From: SAR86 cluster bacterium
GTDB lineage: Bacteria; Pseudomonadota; Gammaproteobacteria; Pseudomonadales; Azotimanducaceae
Reading direction: 5' to 3'
DNA length: 13,278 nucleotides
NCBI GenBank assembly: GCA_013204195.1
Contig: JABMOJ010000416.1
Span: forward strand, 1-13,278
Numbering within the stretch: position 1 is the stretch's first letter; each line of letters starts with the position of its first letter. The notes under the pieces are model-generated. The model was given only the letters and a program-made list of their open reading frames with translations. It made no database searches and had not been told where the DNA came from. A program made the translations under genes and the position numbers. This document shows positions 1 to 6,344 of the stretch, in pieces.

Positions 1-868
1 GAACCAGTGAGGTCTGGCTGAATCCACCGAAAGAATTGTGCGCCGACAAGCCCTCACTGGCTAAGGTTGCATAATCAATGAACGCGACATCTTTGTTGAC
101 AAACACCGCAGCAACCCAAGCCGACTCGCCTTCACAGGTGGCATAGGAATTTTCGTAGTCTCTCATCGCAGCAGCACCGCCGCCGTTAGCAAGCCAGTCT
201 TGATTGGCCATCAGTTTTGAAGCGCTAGTGTAGGACGCCAAATGCATGAATTTTCCGTGTCGACTACCGGCGCCCAAACGCGGCATAAAAATATTCCAAG
301 CCGCAATATCTAGGTCATCACCATTGTCTACCAGCCATGAAGCGTGCTTGGCTTTCAAATGCTCAGAAGAAACGCCCTCTCTCGGCGCGCACCAGTTCAT
401 GGTCATTAGGCGGTTATCCGTACTCTCCAGCTCCGCGGCATTAAGCATTTTGTTAATGCCTTGGCCAAATTTAAAGCTACAATCTCCTACTTTGGCCGTA
501 TCTGCCATGAGCTTGGCGGCTTCGTCCGACACCATCCACGCGTCCCAAGCCGCACCAAATTCGTTGATATCACCCATAACCAAATCAATATAATCAACAT
601 TCGACTGGCCTGGCATACCATGACTATACAGTGGCGTCAGTCGAATCACGGAAAGGTTTATATTCATCTTGGACCAAGCTTGTTTTAAGCGGGCGTCTAG
701 TTTCGCCACGTCTGCGACAGATTTTCCGGCTTGCAATGAACACACCTCAAATTGCATGCCAAAATTTTTGTCGAGGTCTACGCCTCGCCAGCTGTTCTCA
801 TGATTGTCGGCGAAAGCGCTTGAAACCAGCGCGAATACTGCAAGTAAAGCCAGGGTTGCTCGTATCAT
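1..868 (-). CDS. Secreted two-module protein of unknown function, 3' end cut by window
   Basis: The frame is open from the ATG at 868 to the window edge (289 codons seen, no stop), so the C-terminus is missing. Residues 1-20 form a signal peptide (hydrophobic core, then AFA before DNHEN), so the product is exported. I do not recognise a named family. The mature part looks like two copies of one module. Module 1 spans about residues 38-130 (FEVC at 40-43, GDC at 128-130). Module 2 spans about 157-245 (MNWC at 157-160, ATC at 243-245). The four cysteines seen, 43, 130, 160 and 245, bracket the modules 87 and 85 residues apart, which suggests one disulfide per module. Each module has a strand-helix-strand rhythm like dimeric alpha-beta barrels (inference). 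A GAGAAG ribosome site lies 6 bases before the ATG. The neighbouring 103-residue gene upstream on the same strand may be a single-module relative. Confidence 0.85.
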   Translation of the reverse strand, partial: MIRATLALLAVFALVSSAFADNHENSWRGVDLDKNFGMQFEVCSLQAGKSVADVAKLDARLKQAWSKMNINLSVIRLTPLYSHGMPGQSNVDYIDLVMGDINEFGAAWDAWMVSDEAAKLMADTAKVGDCSFKFGQGINKMLNAAELESTDNRLMTMNWCAPREGVSSEHLKAKHASWLVDNGDDLDIAAWNIFMPRLGAGSRHGKFMHLASYTSASKLMANQDWLANGGGAAAMRDYENSYATCEGESAWVAAVFVNKDVAFIDYATLASEGLSAHNSFGGFSQTSLV

Positions 869-919
869 ATTATCTTCTCGCTATGTTTAGGTTCATTGGA
901 AATCAAAGAGGAATTAATA

Positions 920-948
920 AAACTAACGGAACCTACATTGTGTTTCAA
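920..948 (-). promoter_or_regulatory. Possible sigma-70-like promoter for the secreted two-module protein
   Basis: Reading the minus strand, TTGAAA (948-943) is followed after 17 bases by TAGTTT (925-920), about 50 bases before the ATG at 868. The -35 match is good and the spacing ideal, but the -10 matches only half of the consensus. The terminator at 1118-1152 separates this gene from the upstream one, so the gene should have its own promoter in this region. Confidence 0.25.
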
Positions 949-1117
949 TAATGGTTCGGCTTTGGGTGTCAGTTGTATGGCGTCACCCGCTATCACACTC
1001 TCTGACGCTCAACCTAATTACCTAAGTGATTCATCGGAATAGCCCATAATTCGAGCATAGACTTTAAAAAATGAACATAACGGTAAAGTGCCAAACCAAT
1101 ATTGCTCACGCCAGAAT

Positions 1118-1152
1118 AAAAAAAAGCCCCAGATAATCGCTATCTGAGGCTT
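1118..1152 (-). terminator. Rho-independent terminator (minus strand)
   Basis: On the minus strand AAGCC.CAGATA pairs with TATCTG.GGCTT: eleven pairs with one internal C/A mismatch and a five-base loop (1136-1140). Eight T residues follow directly (complement of the A-run 1118-1125). It is oriented to end transcription arriving from the 103-residue gene, 290 bases upstream, and to insulate the secreted-protein gene. There is no U-tract on the other side, so it acts in one direction only. Confidence 0.82.
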
Positions 1153-1196
1153 GCTATGAATCAGTGATTTTACGGGCGTGTGTTTCCCTCGTCACC

Positions 1197-1240
1197 ATTG
1201 AGCCAGTTTCGAGCCACTTTCGAGCCACTTTCGAACCAGT
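1197..1240. repeat. Four tandem copies of an 11-bp unit
   Basis: Four head-to-tail 11-bp units: ATTGAGCCAGT (1197-1207), TTCGAGCCACT (1208-1218), TTCGAGCCACT (1219-1229) and TTCGAACCAGT (1230-1240). The middle two are identical and the outer two diverge by one to four bases. The 11-bp period is close to one helical turn, so equivalent bases face the same side of the DNA. That would suit a cooperative protein-binding array, but simple replication slippage explains it equally well. Confidence 0.85.
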
Positions 1241-1281
1241 AAAAGCGTTGTTAGCGTTTGTATTGCAGCCGTTGAAGAGCG

Positions 1282-1356
1282 CTATTTCTTCATCAACGCG
1301 ATAACAGCAGCAGGATCGTTGGCGACAACGGCCACACTTTTGCCGTAAATTATTGG
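1282..1356 (-). pseudogene. Possible decayed C-terminal coding fragment
   Basis: On the minus strand 24 sense codons run from 1356 to a TAG at 1284-1282, ending VIALMKK, with protein-like composition (GKSVAVVANDPAAV). The frame is closed upstream by a TAG that lies inside the duplicated 14-bp unit. If two 14-bp units (28 bp, not a multiple of three) are removed, the frame joins 1282-1429 into 40 codons including the stop. This is compatible with a coding end broken by repeat expansion, but the length is short enough to be chance. Confidence 0.22.
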
Positions 1357-1379
1357 CTATAAATTATTGGCTATAAATT
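1347..1379. repeat. 14-bp tandem duplication
   Basis: AAATTATTGGCTAT occurs twice without interruption (1347-1360, 1361-1374), followed by the first five bases of a third copy (1375-1379). It lies between the 103-residue gene and the 11-bp array, and it interrupts a reading frame that would otherwise continue on the minus strand. Confidence 0.9.
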
Positions 1380-1440
1380 GTGGGCATCAGCTTGAGAAGA
1401 ATAGGCAAGCCACTACGGCGCCCTAAAACTTAGCGCGGCG

Positions 1441-1752
1441 TTAAATCGCGTTGTAATAAATTGAAGTGCCCAGGTTTGTTATGATTTCCTGGTTTTCATC
1501 CATCCAAGATATGGTGCCGGCCCACCAATCTGATGCCATGATAGTGTCGGTGAATTTACCGTAGGCTTCATGGGAGTCAAAATCTAAAGAATAGAACGCC
1601 TGCTCCATGTCTCCTCCAGCAGACGCACGCCACAGCCTGGGGTTTCGACCACCCATCGCTTCGTGAATAGCAGCGGCGTTCCTAGAACCTTCCACCAAGA
1701 GTTCCAGCCCAGCAACGGTACCTTCCCAAGAAGTTACGGCTTGAATTATCAT
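1441..1752 (-). CDS. Small uncharacterised protein, possible dimeric alpha-beta barrel fold
   Basis: A 103-residue protein with no signal peptide, membrane segment or cysteine, so probably cytoplasmic. The start is well supported: GGAG lies 7-8 bases before the ATG at 1752. I cannot assign a named family. The pattern is strand (IIQAVTSW), helix (about 16-33), strand (LWRASA), strand (AFYSLDFDS, 52-60), helix (61-73), strand. This is the layout of ferredoxin-like dimeric alpha-beta barrels (inference). The stretch YSLDFDSHEAY...ASDWWA (54-78) resembles the second half of each module in the secreted protein encoded next on this strand. The two may be relatives, one internal and one exported. 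It sits alone between a 406-base gap and a downstream terminator and is bracketed by inverted repeats at 1245-1259 and 1785-1799, which suggests a self-contained unit. Confidence 0.75.
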   Translation of the reverse strand: MIIQAVTSWEGTVAGLELLVEGSRNAAAIHEAMGGRNPRLWRASAGGDMEQAFYSLDFDSHEAYGKFTDTIMASDWWAGTISWMDENQEIITNLGTSIYYNAI

Positions 1753-2071
1753 CTATTTCTCCAAGAGCTAATGTGTGTGTGTTAAAAGCCTAACAACGCC
1801 AGCAGCTTTAGAGAACATTAGTTCGAGTTTGGTAACGCCGCTCAGATCCGGCGCTTAGCAAAAGCAAAGTTCAGCCCAATCGACCTTGCCTCAGACATTC
1901 TATTGCTTAATTATCCCAGTCTCGAAAAATAACCAGCCCATCCAGGTTTTGTGCTTGACCCGACTGACTCGCTAGAAACCCTTGGTATCATCGCTCGAAA
2001 AACGCCCGATAGACAAAACAGGATTTGCCACAACAATATGGGCGGCTAACCGAGGCAACGGCAGCAATAGA

Positions 2072-2108
2072 TAGTTTAGATATCTAGTTTAGATATCTAG
2101 TTTAGATA
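2072..2108. repeat. 13-bp tandem repeat, about 2.8 copies
   Basis: TAGTTTAGATATC is repeated at 2072-2084 and 2085-2097, and a partial third copy runs to 2108. The array is AT-rich in a neutral context and lies about 50 bases beyond the stop codon of the amidohydrolase gene. Each unit boundary holds GATATC and CTAG palindromes. Confidence 0.9.
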
Positions 2109-2113
2109 GAGCT

Positions 2114-2142
2114 AAGGCGCGCGTCTTTAGTCGTCGCGCCTT
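2114..2142 (-). terminator. GC-rich hairpin downstream of the amidohydrolase gene, possible terminator
   Basis: AAGGCGCG (2114-2121) pairs perfectly with CGCGCCTT (2135-2142) around a 13-base loop. It begins 17 bases after the stop codon of the amidohydrolase gene (2159). No T-run follows on the minus strand, so it would be a weak intrinsic terminator, or simply an mRNA 3'-end stabilising hairpin. Confidence 0.4.
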
Positions 2143-2158
2143 GATTGCCCCCAGCCGT

Positions 2159-5100
2159 TTAACGAATCTGATCTTGTGCACGATTCTGCCACCAAAACGG
2201 CGTCAGCTTTTGGTTGCCGGTGACGACTTCCTGCAACGTCGATGCTGCAAACACTCGGCCATTTAGCACCACCTTGCTGATCTTGTCGGTGTGGCGAATA
2301 TCCGCTAACGGATCGCCATCCAAGATCACCATATCAGCCAGCTTGCCCACTTCCAGGGAGCCCAGGTCTTGGCTCATACCAATATAGGTCGCCGGATTAA
2401 TGGTGGCCGCCGATAGCGCCTGCATCGGCGACATGCCACCTCGAACAAAGCTCCACATCTCCCAATGGGTTGACAAGCCTTCACGCTGACCATGGCCCCC
2501 GGTGCTTACGAGCACGCCCGCCTCCATCAATACTTTCGCCGAGGCTGCTGAGTCGTCATCCTTATAATCAGTCTCTGGCGCCATGGGCCGTCGGACTGAA
2601 CGAGGTTGTAACACGCTTGGCGGCACGAAGTTTGACAATAATGGATGCTTCCAGACCTCGGTTTCCTGATAAAAATAGTCTTCCGAAGTCAGACCATTGT
2701 AGGTCACCACCAGCGTCGGCGTGTAGGCTGATTTAGATTGACGCCAGAATTGGGTCACGTCGTCATACATCACTAACGTCGGCACATTGTGCTCAACACC
2801 CGTGGTACCATCGGCAATCAGGTTCATGTCCATATGAAACAATGAACCCCCTTCCGCTACCGTCATCAGACCTTCCTGGCGGGCAGCTTCAATAACTTGC
2901 TGGCGCTGATCTCGACGAGGCTGATTATAATTCTTAATACTGATCGCACCTTGCGCTTTGAGTCGTCGAATATGGCTTAGGGCATCATCGAGAGAGTCAA
3001 TCGGCGCCCAACTCGTGCTCTTGGCACCATAAACAATTTCGCCGGTAGAGAAGATTCGTGGCGACAATATCAACCCTGCACGAGCATATTCACTGGCGGC
3101 GAACACCTGAGTCGCGCGACTGGAAGGATTGTGCAAGGTGGTCACACCGAGGGCCAGGTGTGCCAGCGAATCCCAATTTTGTTGTGGAATAATTTGTCCA
3201 GACCCGTAAGCGCCGTGAGCATGAACATCGATCAGCCCAGGCACAATGAACTGACCTGTAGCGTCTAAACGCTGAGCATTGGCCGGTACAACCACGTTAC
3301 TCTGCGGTCCGATCGACACAATGCGATTGTCCTGCACAAGAATAGTGGCCTGCTCAATCACTTGTCGTTGAGCATCCATGGTGATCACCGTCGCGCCAGT
3401 AATCGCCAGCAGACCAGCTGGGCGCGCCGCATCAACCACCTGAGATAAATTTACGCTACTTAGTTTTGGCCCATCATCCTCGGTTGCACCCATGGCCGCG
3501 ACCACGTTCACTGACTTCATCTCAGCGCCAACAGACCAACTCAGGATTTCACTGTCTTCAGACCAATGCAAATATTCACCACCAACGAGGCTTAACTGTT
3601 GAGTTGGCAGCCCGCCAGTCTCGCGACCGACAGTCAGCGACTTACCGGTTTTCGCCAGCATGGTGACGTAGACATGGTGGTTTTCAAGAAACGCCAGGTA
3701 TCGATCATTCGGCGAGGGCAACAGCCTTGTGGCAAACTCACTTTCAGCGACAACGCGAACATCGAGACCATCGCGAGTCATGGATAACAATTGAGTGCTG
3801 GCCGATGAACTGCCTCGACCGACGCCAGATTGTCGATCCTGCACAGTCACTCGGCCATCCGCCGTCAATCTCGGCAGAGATCCTTGGTCACCAACAAATT
3901 GTGCATCACGGGTTTTGATATCCACGAGGTAGATGCCGGGTTTTTGGCCCCAGTCTGGCGATAGAAAAGATCCCCCTTTGAGTTTTCGGTAAGCCAGGGT
4001 CTGGCCATCAACGGATATTGAGAGCTCGGTGTACTGACCGGTTTGTCGATTCAGTTGTTCCGACTTACCGCCTTGTTGCTTGACCCTGCGAATGGAAGCC
4101 AAGGTCTGGTCGTTCCAGCGAATAAAATAGATATAGCGACTGTCGGGTGACCAGACCGGTGAGAAATCGAAGCCATCAGCTTGCTCTCGAGTGACGACCC
4201 GCGGGGCGGCGTCTCCTGTCTTGATCAAGAGCCGCCCGAGAGACTCGAAGACGATAGACTGACCGTCTGGCGACGGCTGAGCAAAACGCACCATTCGAGT
4301 ATCGAATTGATCAGGGGCGACATCAACGTTGAACCGCGGTGGTGGATAGATATCTCGAGTATCACTGACTTGAAATGGAATGTTCACCGGCGCACTGCCC
4401 TGAAGGCCAACTCGCCAGATTTTGCCGCCGGCCCAGTAGATGATCTGCTGGCTATCGGGTGTCCAGGCCATTGTCGGGTACAAACCCTGCACCGCCCAGG
4501 TTTCCTGCATGTCCTGGTCTAGGGTAGCAACGAGCATCGTTTCTGTACCTGACACCAAATCCAACAGGAACAGGCGAGAGATCGTCCGCACGCGTTTAAC
4601 ATAGGCAAGATAACGTCCATCCGGTGACGGCGTTGGTCGAACCGCCCCACCGGGCCCCCCCACCACAGTCTTGACCTCGCTGGTACTCAGATCCACCTGG
4701 CGAATCTGGAACACCTCGTTATTGGTATCTTGATGATAAATAAAGGTATTACCCGGTGTACTGTCGCGGGTGAAGTACAGCGACTGGCCATCGGGCGCGA
4801 AGGTTGGCTCACCCAGTTCTTTCTGCAAAGCTGGATCGACTCGCTCGATGATCGGCACACCTTTATCGTCTTGGTTGCCGCCGGCATCAAACAACCAAAT
4901 CTCGCCCGTGCCTAAGGAACGCGACGTGGTGAAGTGCTTACGGGCGGCAATGTACTGACCCTCGGGGTGCCATGTGGGGCTATTCATCAGGCGGAATTTT
5001 TCATACGTGATTTGCCGAGCCTGCTTTGAAGCCAGGTCCAACACCCAGATGTTGTCGCCCCCCTCGATATCGGAAGTGAACGCGATCGACCCACCGTCGG

Positions 5101-5428
5101 GGCTGTAGCGGGGTTGAATCTCCCAGGCCAGGCCAGAACGTAACGGCTCTGCCAACCCGCCCGCAAAGGGTATGCGGTAAATATCACCCAACAGGTCAAA
5201 CACGATCTGTTTGCCATCGGGAGAGATATCCAGGCTCATCCAGGTGCCTTCGCTCACATTCAGACTCGCCTGACTGGCTGAAACGGTGTAATCGGGATGG
5301 CTAATATCCCAGCGGGCGGCTTCGACTTTAAGGTTTTGCTCGGGTTCGGCTTCTGTAATCTGAGCTTCGGTGACGGGGGCAAATAACAGCATGACAATGG
5401 ATAGCAGGAGGATACTTAGCACAGACAT
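2159..5428 (-). CDS. Secreted TolB-type beta-propeller fused to an amidohydrolase domain
   Basis: A 1089-residue exported protein. Residues 1-22 form a signal peptide (VTEA before QITEA). Residues about 60-640 carry repeated PD40/TolB strands: SPDGKQIVF (69-77), SPDGGSIAF (109-117), APDGQSLYF (211-219), SPDGRYLAY (268-276), SPDGQSIVF (386-394), SPDSRYIYF (427-435). Residues about 671-1065 form a metal-dependent amidohydrolase: VPGLIDVHAH with H736 and H738 as metal ligands, K832 (SIKNY) as the candidate carboxylated lysine, H880 (GVEHN), and the typical GSLEVGKLADMVILDGDPL end. Two ligand positions differ from classic members: EGG (859-861) stands where a histidine is usual, and STGGHGQ (975-981) where STGTD is usual. 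I recall propeller-linked amidohydrolases with the same pattern. The substrate is unknown; a peptide or other amide in the periplasm is a guess. AAGGAA lies 7 bases before the ATG at 5428. Confidence 0.93.
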   Translation of the reverse strand: MSVLSILLLSIVMLLFAPVTEAQITEAEPEQNLKVEAARWDISHPDYTVSASQASLNVSEGTWMSLDISPDGKQIVFDLLGDIYRIPFAGGLAEPLRSGLAWEIQPRYSPDGGSIAFTSDIEGGDNIWVLDLASKQARQITYEKFRLMNSPTWHPEGQYIAARKHFTTSRSLGTGEIWLFDAGGNQDDKGVPIIERVDPALQKELGEPTFAPDGQSLYFTRDSTPGNTFIYHQDTNNEVFQIRQVDLSTSEVKTVVGGPGGAVRPTPSPDGRYLAYVKRVRTISRLFLLDLVSGTETMLVATLDQDMQETWAVQGLYPTMAWTPDSQQIIYWAGGKIWRVGLQGSAPVNIPFQVSDTRDIYPPPRFNVDVAPDQFDTRMVRFAQPSPDGQSIVFESLGRLLIKTGDAAPRVVTREQADGFDFSPVWSPDSRYIYFIRWNDQTLASIRRVKQQGGKSEQLNRQTGQYTELSISVDGQTLAYRKLKGGSFLSPDWGQKPGIYLVDIKTRDAQFVGDQGSLPRLTADGRVTVQDRQSGVGRGSSSASTQLLSMTRDGLDVRVVAESEFATRLLPSPNDRYLAFLENHHVYVTMLAKTGKSLTVGRETGGLPTQQLSLVGGEYLHWSEDSEILSWSVGAEMKSVNVVAAMGATEDDGPKLSSVNLSQVVDAARPAGLLAITGATVITMDAQRQVIEQATILVQDNRIVSIGPQSNVVVPANAQRLDATGQFIVPGLIDVHAHGAYGSGQIIPQQNWDSLAHLALGVTTLHNPSSRATQVFAASEYARAGLILSPRIFSTGEIVYGAKSTSWAPIDSLDDALSHIRRLKAQGAISIKNYNQPRRDQRQQVIEAARQEGLMTVAEGGSLFHMDMNLIADGTTGVEHNVPTLVMYDDVTQFWRQSKSAYTPTLVVTYNGLTSEDYFYQETEVWKHPLLSNFVPPSVLQPRSVRRPMAPETDYKDDDSAASAKVLMEAGVLVSTGGHGQREGLSTHWEMWSFVRGGMSPMQALSAATINPATYIGMSQDLGSLEVGKLADMVILDGDPLADIRHTDKISKVVLNGRVFAASTLQEVVTGNQKLTPFWWQNRAQDQIR

Positions 5429-5499
5429 CTCGAATTTCCTTTGTTACGCGAGATCCGCCCTAAGAACAGCCCAACTGCAGGCGCCATTGTCAGAGCATC

Positions 5500-5537
5500 A
5501 CCATGAAGGGTCATGGTCGCGGCCGCGAGGATATCCT
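5500..5537. promoter_or_regulatory. Three abutting dyad-symmetric elements between two genes
   Basis: ACCATGA-AGGG-TCATGGT (5500-5517) is a perfect 7-bp stem with a 4-base loop. It shares its last base with the 12-bp palindrome TCGCGGCCGCGA (5517-5528), which in turn shares its last base with the 10-bp palindrome AGGATATCCT (5528-5537). The 38-bp run lies in the 154-base gap between the DUF4389 gene stop and the amidohydrolase start, 72 bases before the latter. It could be an operator for a dimeric regulator or an RNA structure. There is no U-tract supporting an intrinsic terminator. Confidence 0.45.
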
Positions 5538-5582
5538 AGCGACTACAGAAATGCAGTCGCTTTCGTGTCAAGTTTGCCACGA

Positions 5583-6122
5583 TCAACCCATCGGCTGATC
5601 CGGCTTTGAATCCTTCGTGCTCGCCTTCGCACTTGCTTTCGTACTAGCGGGTTCTACCTGATCGCTCTGACTTCGATTAGCGCCGGTCTCGACGTCTGGT
5701 ACCACCGCGGAAGCAGCGCTTGGCTCACTATTTGACTCGACATTCGCTTCGCCATCGACTTCAGGCTCTACTTCAGGGCCGACTTCAGGGCCGACTTCAG
5801 GGCCGACTTCGACATTGTCAAATAAATCCAGGCTTTCAAGGTCCTCGGGGCCGTTCGGCCAGACGGCAAAAGGAAACGGTTTGGCCTCCGAGTTAAAAGT
5901 CAAAAATTGCAGTAGCTGATAGATATAAACACTCAGGTCGCTGCTGAAATCCAATAGTCGATCGTTGGTGTCGCGACTGAAGAGCACATGAATGAACTGG
6001 AATACGACAATCAGTCCCAGCACGAACTCCGTCACCGAATAGATCACGGCAAACAGCAACATATACAAACCCCGCACCCAGGTGTCCGTAGCAGTCAATG
6101 ATGATTTCATCTCGTTATCCAT
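5583..6122 (-). CDS. DUF4389 domain membrane protein with acidic disordered tail
   Basis: I place the start at the ATG at 6122 (179 residues), because GGAG lies 5 bases before it. The frame is open further upstream to 6212, but that part has no good ribosome site and is not like the family. Residues about 9-90 match the DUF4389 family as I know it: a short amphipathic start (ATDTWVRGLYM), a long membrane segment (about 18-47), FSRDTNDRL (48-56), a helix SSDLSVYIYQLLQFLTF (60-76), then PFPFAVWP (82-89). The family is found in the inner membrane of gammaproteobacteria and has no proven function. Residues 91-179 are low-complexity: acidic EVGP repeats at 105-116, then a Ser/Ala/Lys-rich end. The EVGP repeat is three copies of a 12-bp unit (5771-5806). 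The gene stands 222 bases downstream of the TPR gene. Confidence 0.85.
   Translation of the reverse strand: MDNEMKSSLTATDTWVRGLYMLLFAVIYSVTEFVLGLIVVFQFIHVLFSRDTNDRLLDFSSDLSVYIYQLLQFLTFNSEAKPFPFAVWPNGPEDLESLDLFDNVEVGPEVGPEVGPEVEPEVDGEANVESNSEPSAASAVVPDVETGANRSQSDQVEPASTKASAKASTKDSKPDQPMG
5771..5806. repeat. 12-bp tandem repeat coding for EVGP
   Basis: CTTCAGGGCCGA occurs three times in a row (5771-5782, 5783-5794, 5795-5806), with diverged partial copies on both sides. Because the unit is 12 bp, copy-number change keeps the DUF4389 reading frame and only lengthens or shortens the acidic linker. Confidence 0.92.
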
Positions 6123-6344
6123 AACATCTCCGTCGTTCACAATTAATAGAAAGTCATTCCGTTCGTAAGCTAGGCTTATTGACTTATACTGCTTACCTCT
6201 GCATAACGCCACGCAAGGATCACACCAAAACTATAAGTCCCTGAATTCAATGAAGATAGTCCATCTCTCGGTCAGCCGACATGGCTAAATTGTGCGTTAC
6301 CTGACCTAAGATCGGGCATTTTGACTCATCTTCAAGTACCCCGC

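Larger units (their letters stand above)
869..1440. other. Gene-poor interval with a terminator and short tandem repeats
   Basis: No convincing gene lies between the secreted protein and the 103-residue gene. The interval holds a candidate promoter (920-948), a strong minus-strand terminator (1118-1152), four copies of an 11-bp unit (1197-1240), one arm of an inverted repeat (1245-1259), a possible decayed coding fragment (1282-1356) and a duplicated 14-bp unit (1347-1374). Open frames on the plus strand further left run opposite to the secreted protein and look like its shadows. Confidence 0.6.
1245..1799. repeat. Imperfect 15-bp inverted repeats bracketing a 555-bp segment
   Basis: GCGTTGTTAGCGTTT at 1245-1259 matches the reverse complement of 1785-1799 (GCGTTGTTAGGCTTT) at 13 of 15 positions, including the first ten without a break. 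The segment contains the whole 103-residue gene, the 14-bp tandem repeat and a possible decayed frame. There is no obvious target-site duplication just outside (AAAA on the left, CAGC on the right) and no transposase. The core resembles the GTTRRRY/RYYYAAC ends of integron attC sites, but no complete attC can be built on either side. Confidence 0.45.
1753..2158. other. 406-base non-coding interval with a 13-bp tandem repeat
   Basis: No supported gene. It contains one arm of the inverted repeat (1785-1799), a 13-bp tandem array (2072-2108) and a GC-rich hairpin (2114-2142) just after the amidohydrolase stop. On the minus strand there is a short open run (about 2067-1966) ending in TAG, without a start or ribosome site. 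I do not count it as a gene. Confidence 0.6.

Noticed and set aside
246..951. Several plus-strand open frames of 75-115 residues
   Set aside because: They lie opposite the secreted two-module protein, have no ribosome sites or family features, and one overlaps the promoter region of that gene.
1788..1861. A complete integron attC site starting at GCCTAAC
   Set aside because: The left end fits RYYYAAC, but the matching right end reads CTTAGC and lacks the conserved GTT. No integrase is present.
1966..2067. Short minus-strand open run in the 406-base gap
   Set aside because: No start codon with a ribosome site, no family resemblance, and it ends in TAG after about 34 codons.
2470..5217. Multiple open frames on both strands inside the amidohydrolase gene
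   Set aside because: All are shadows of the 1089-residue gene, which has a signal peptide and recognisable domains over its length.
6123..6212. Longer start for the DUF4389 protein
   Set aside because: The 30 extra codons have no ribosome site and are unlike the family; GGAG sits 5 bases before the ATG at 6122.
6213..6344. Promoter for the DUF4389 gene at TATAGT near 6230
   Set aside because: A good -10-like hexamer exists on the minus strand but no acceptable -35 lies at 16-18 bases, so I did not list it as a feature.
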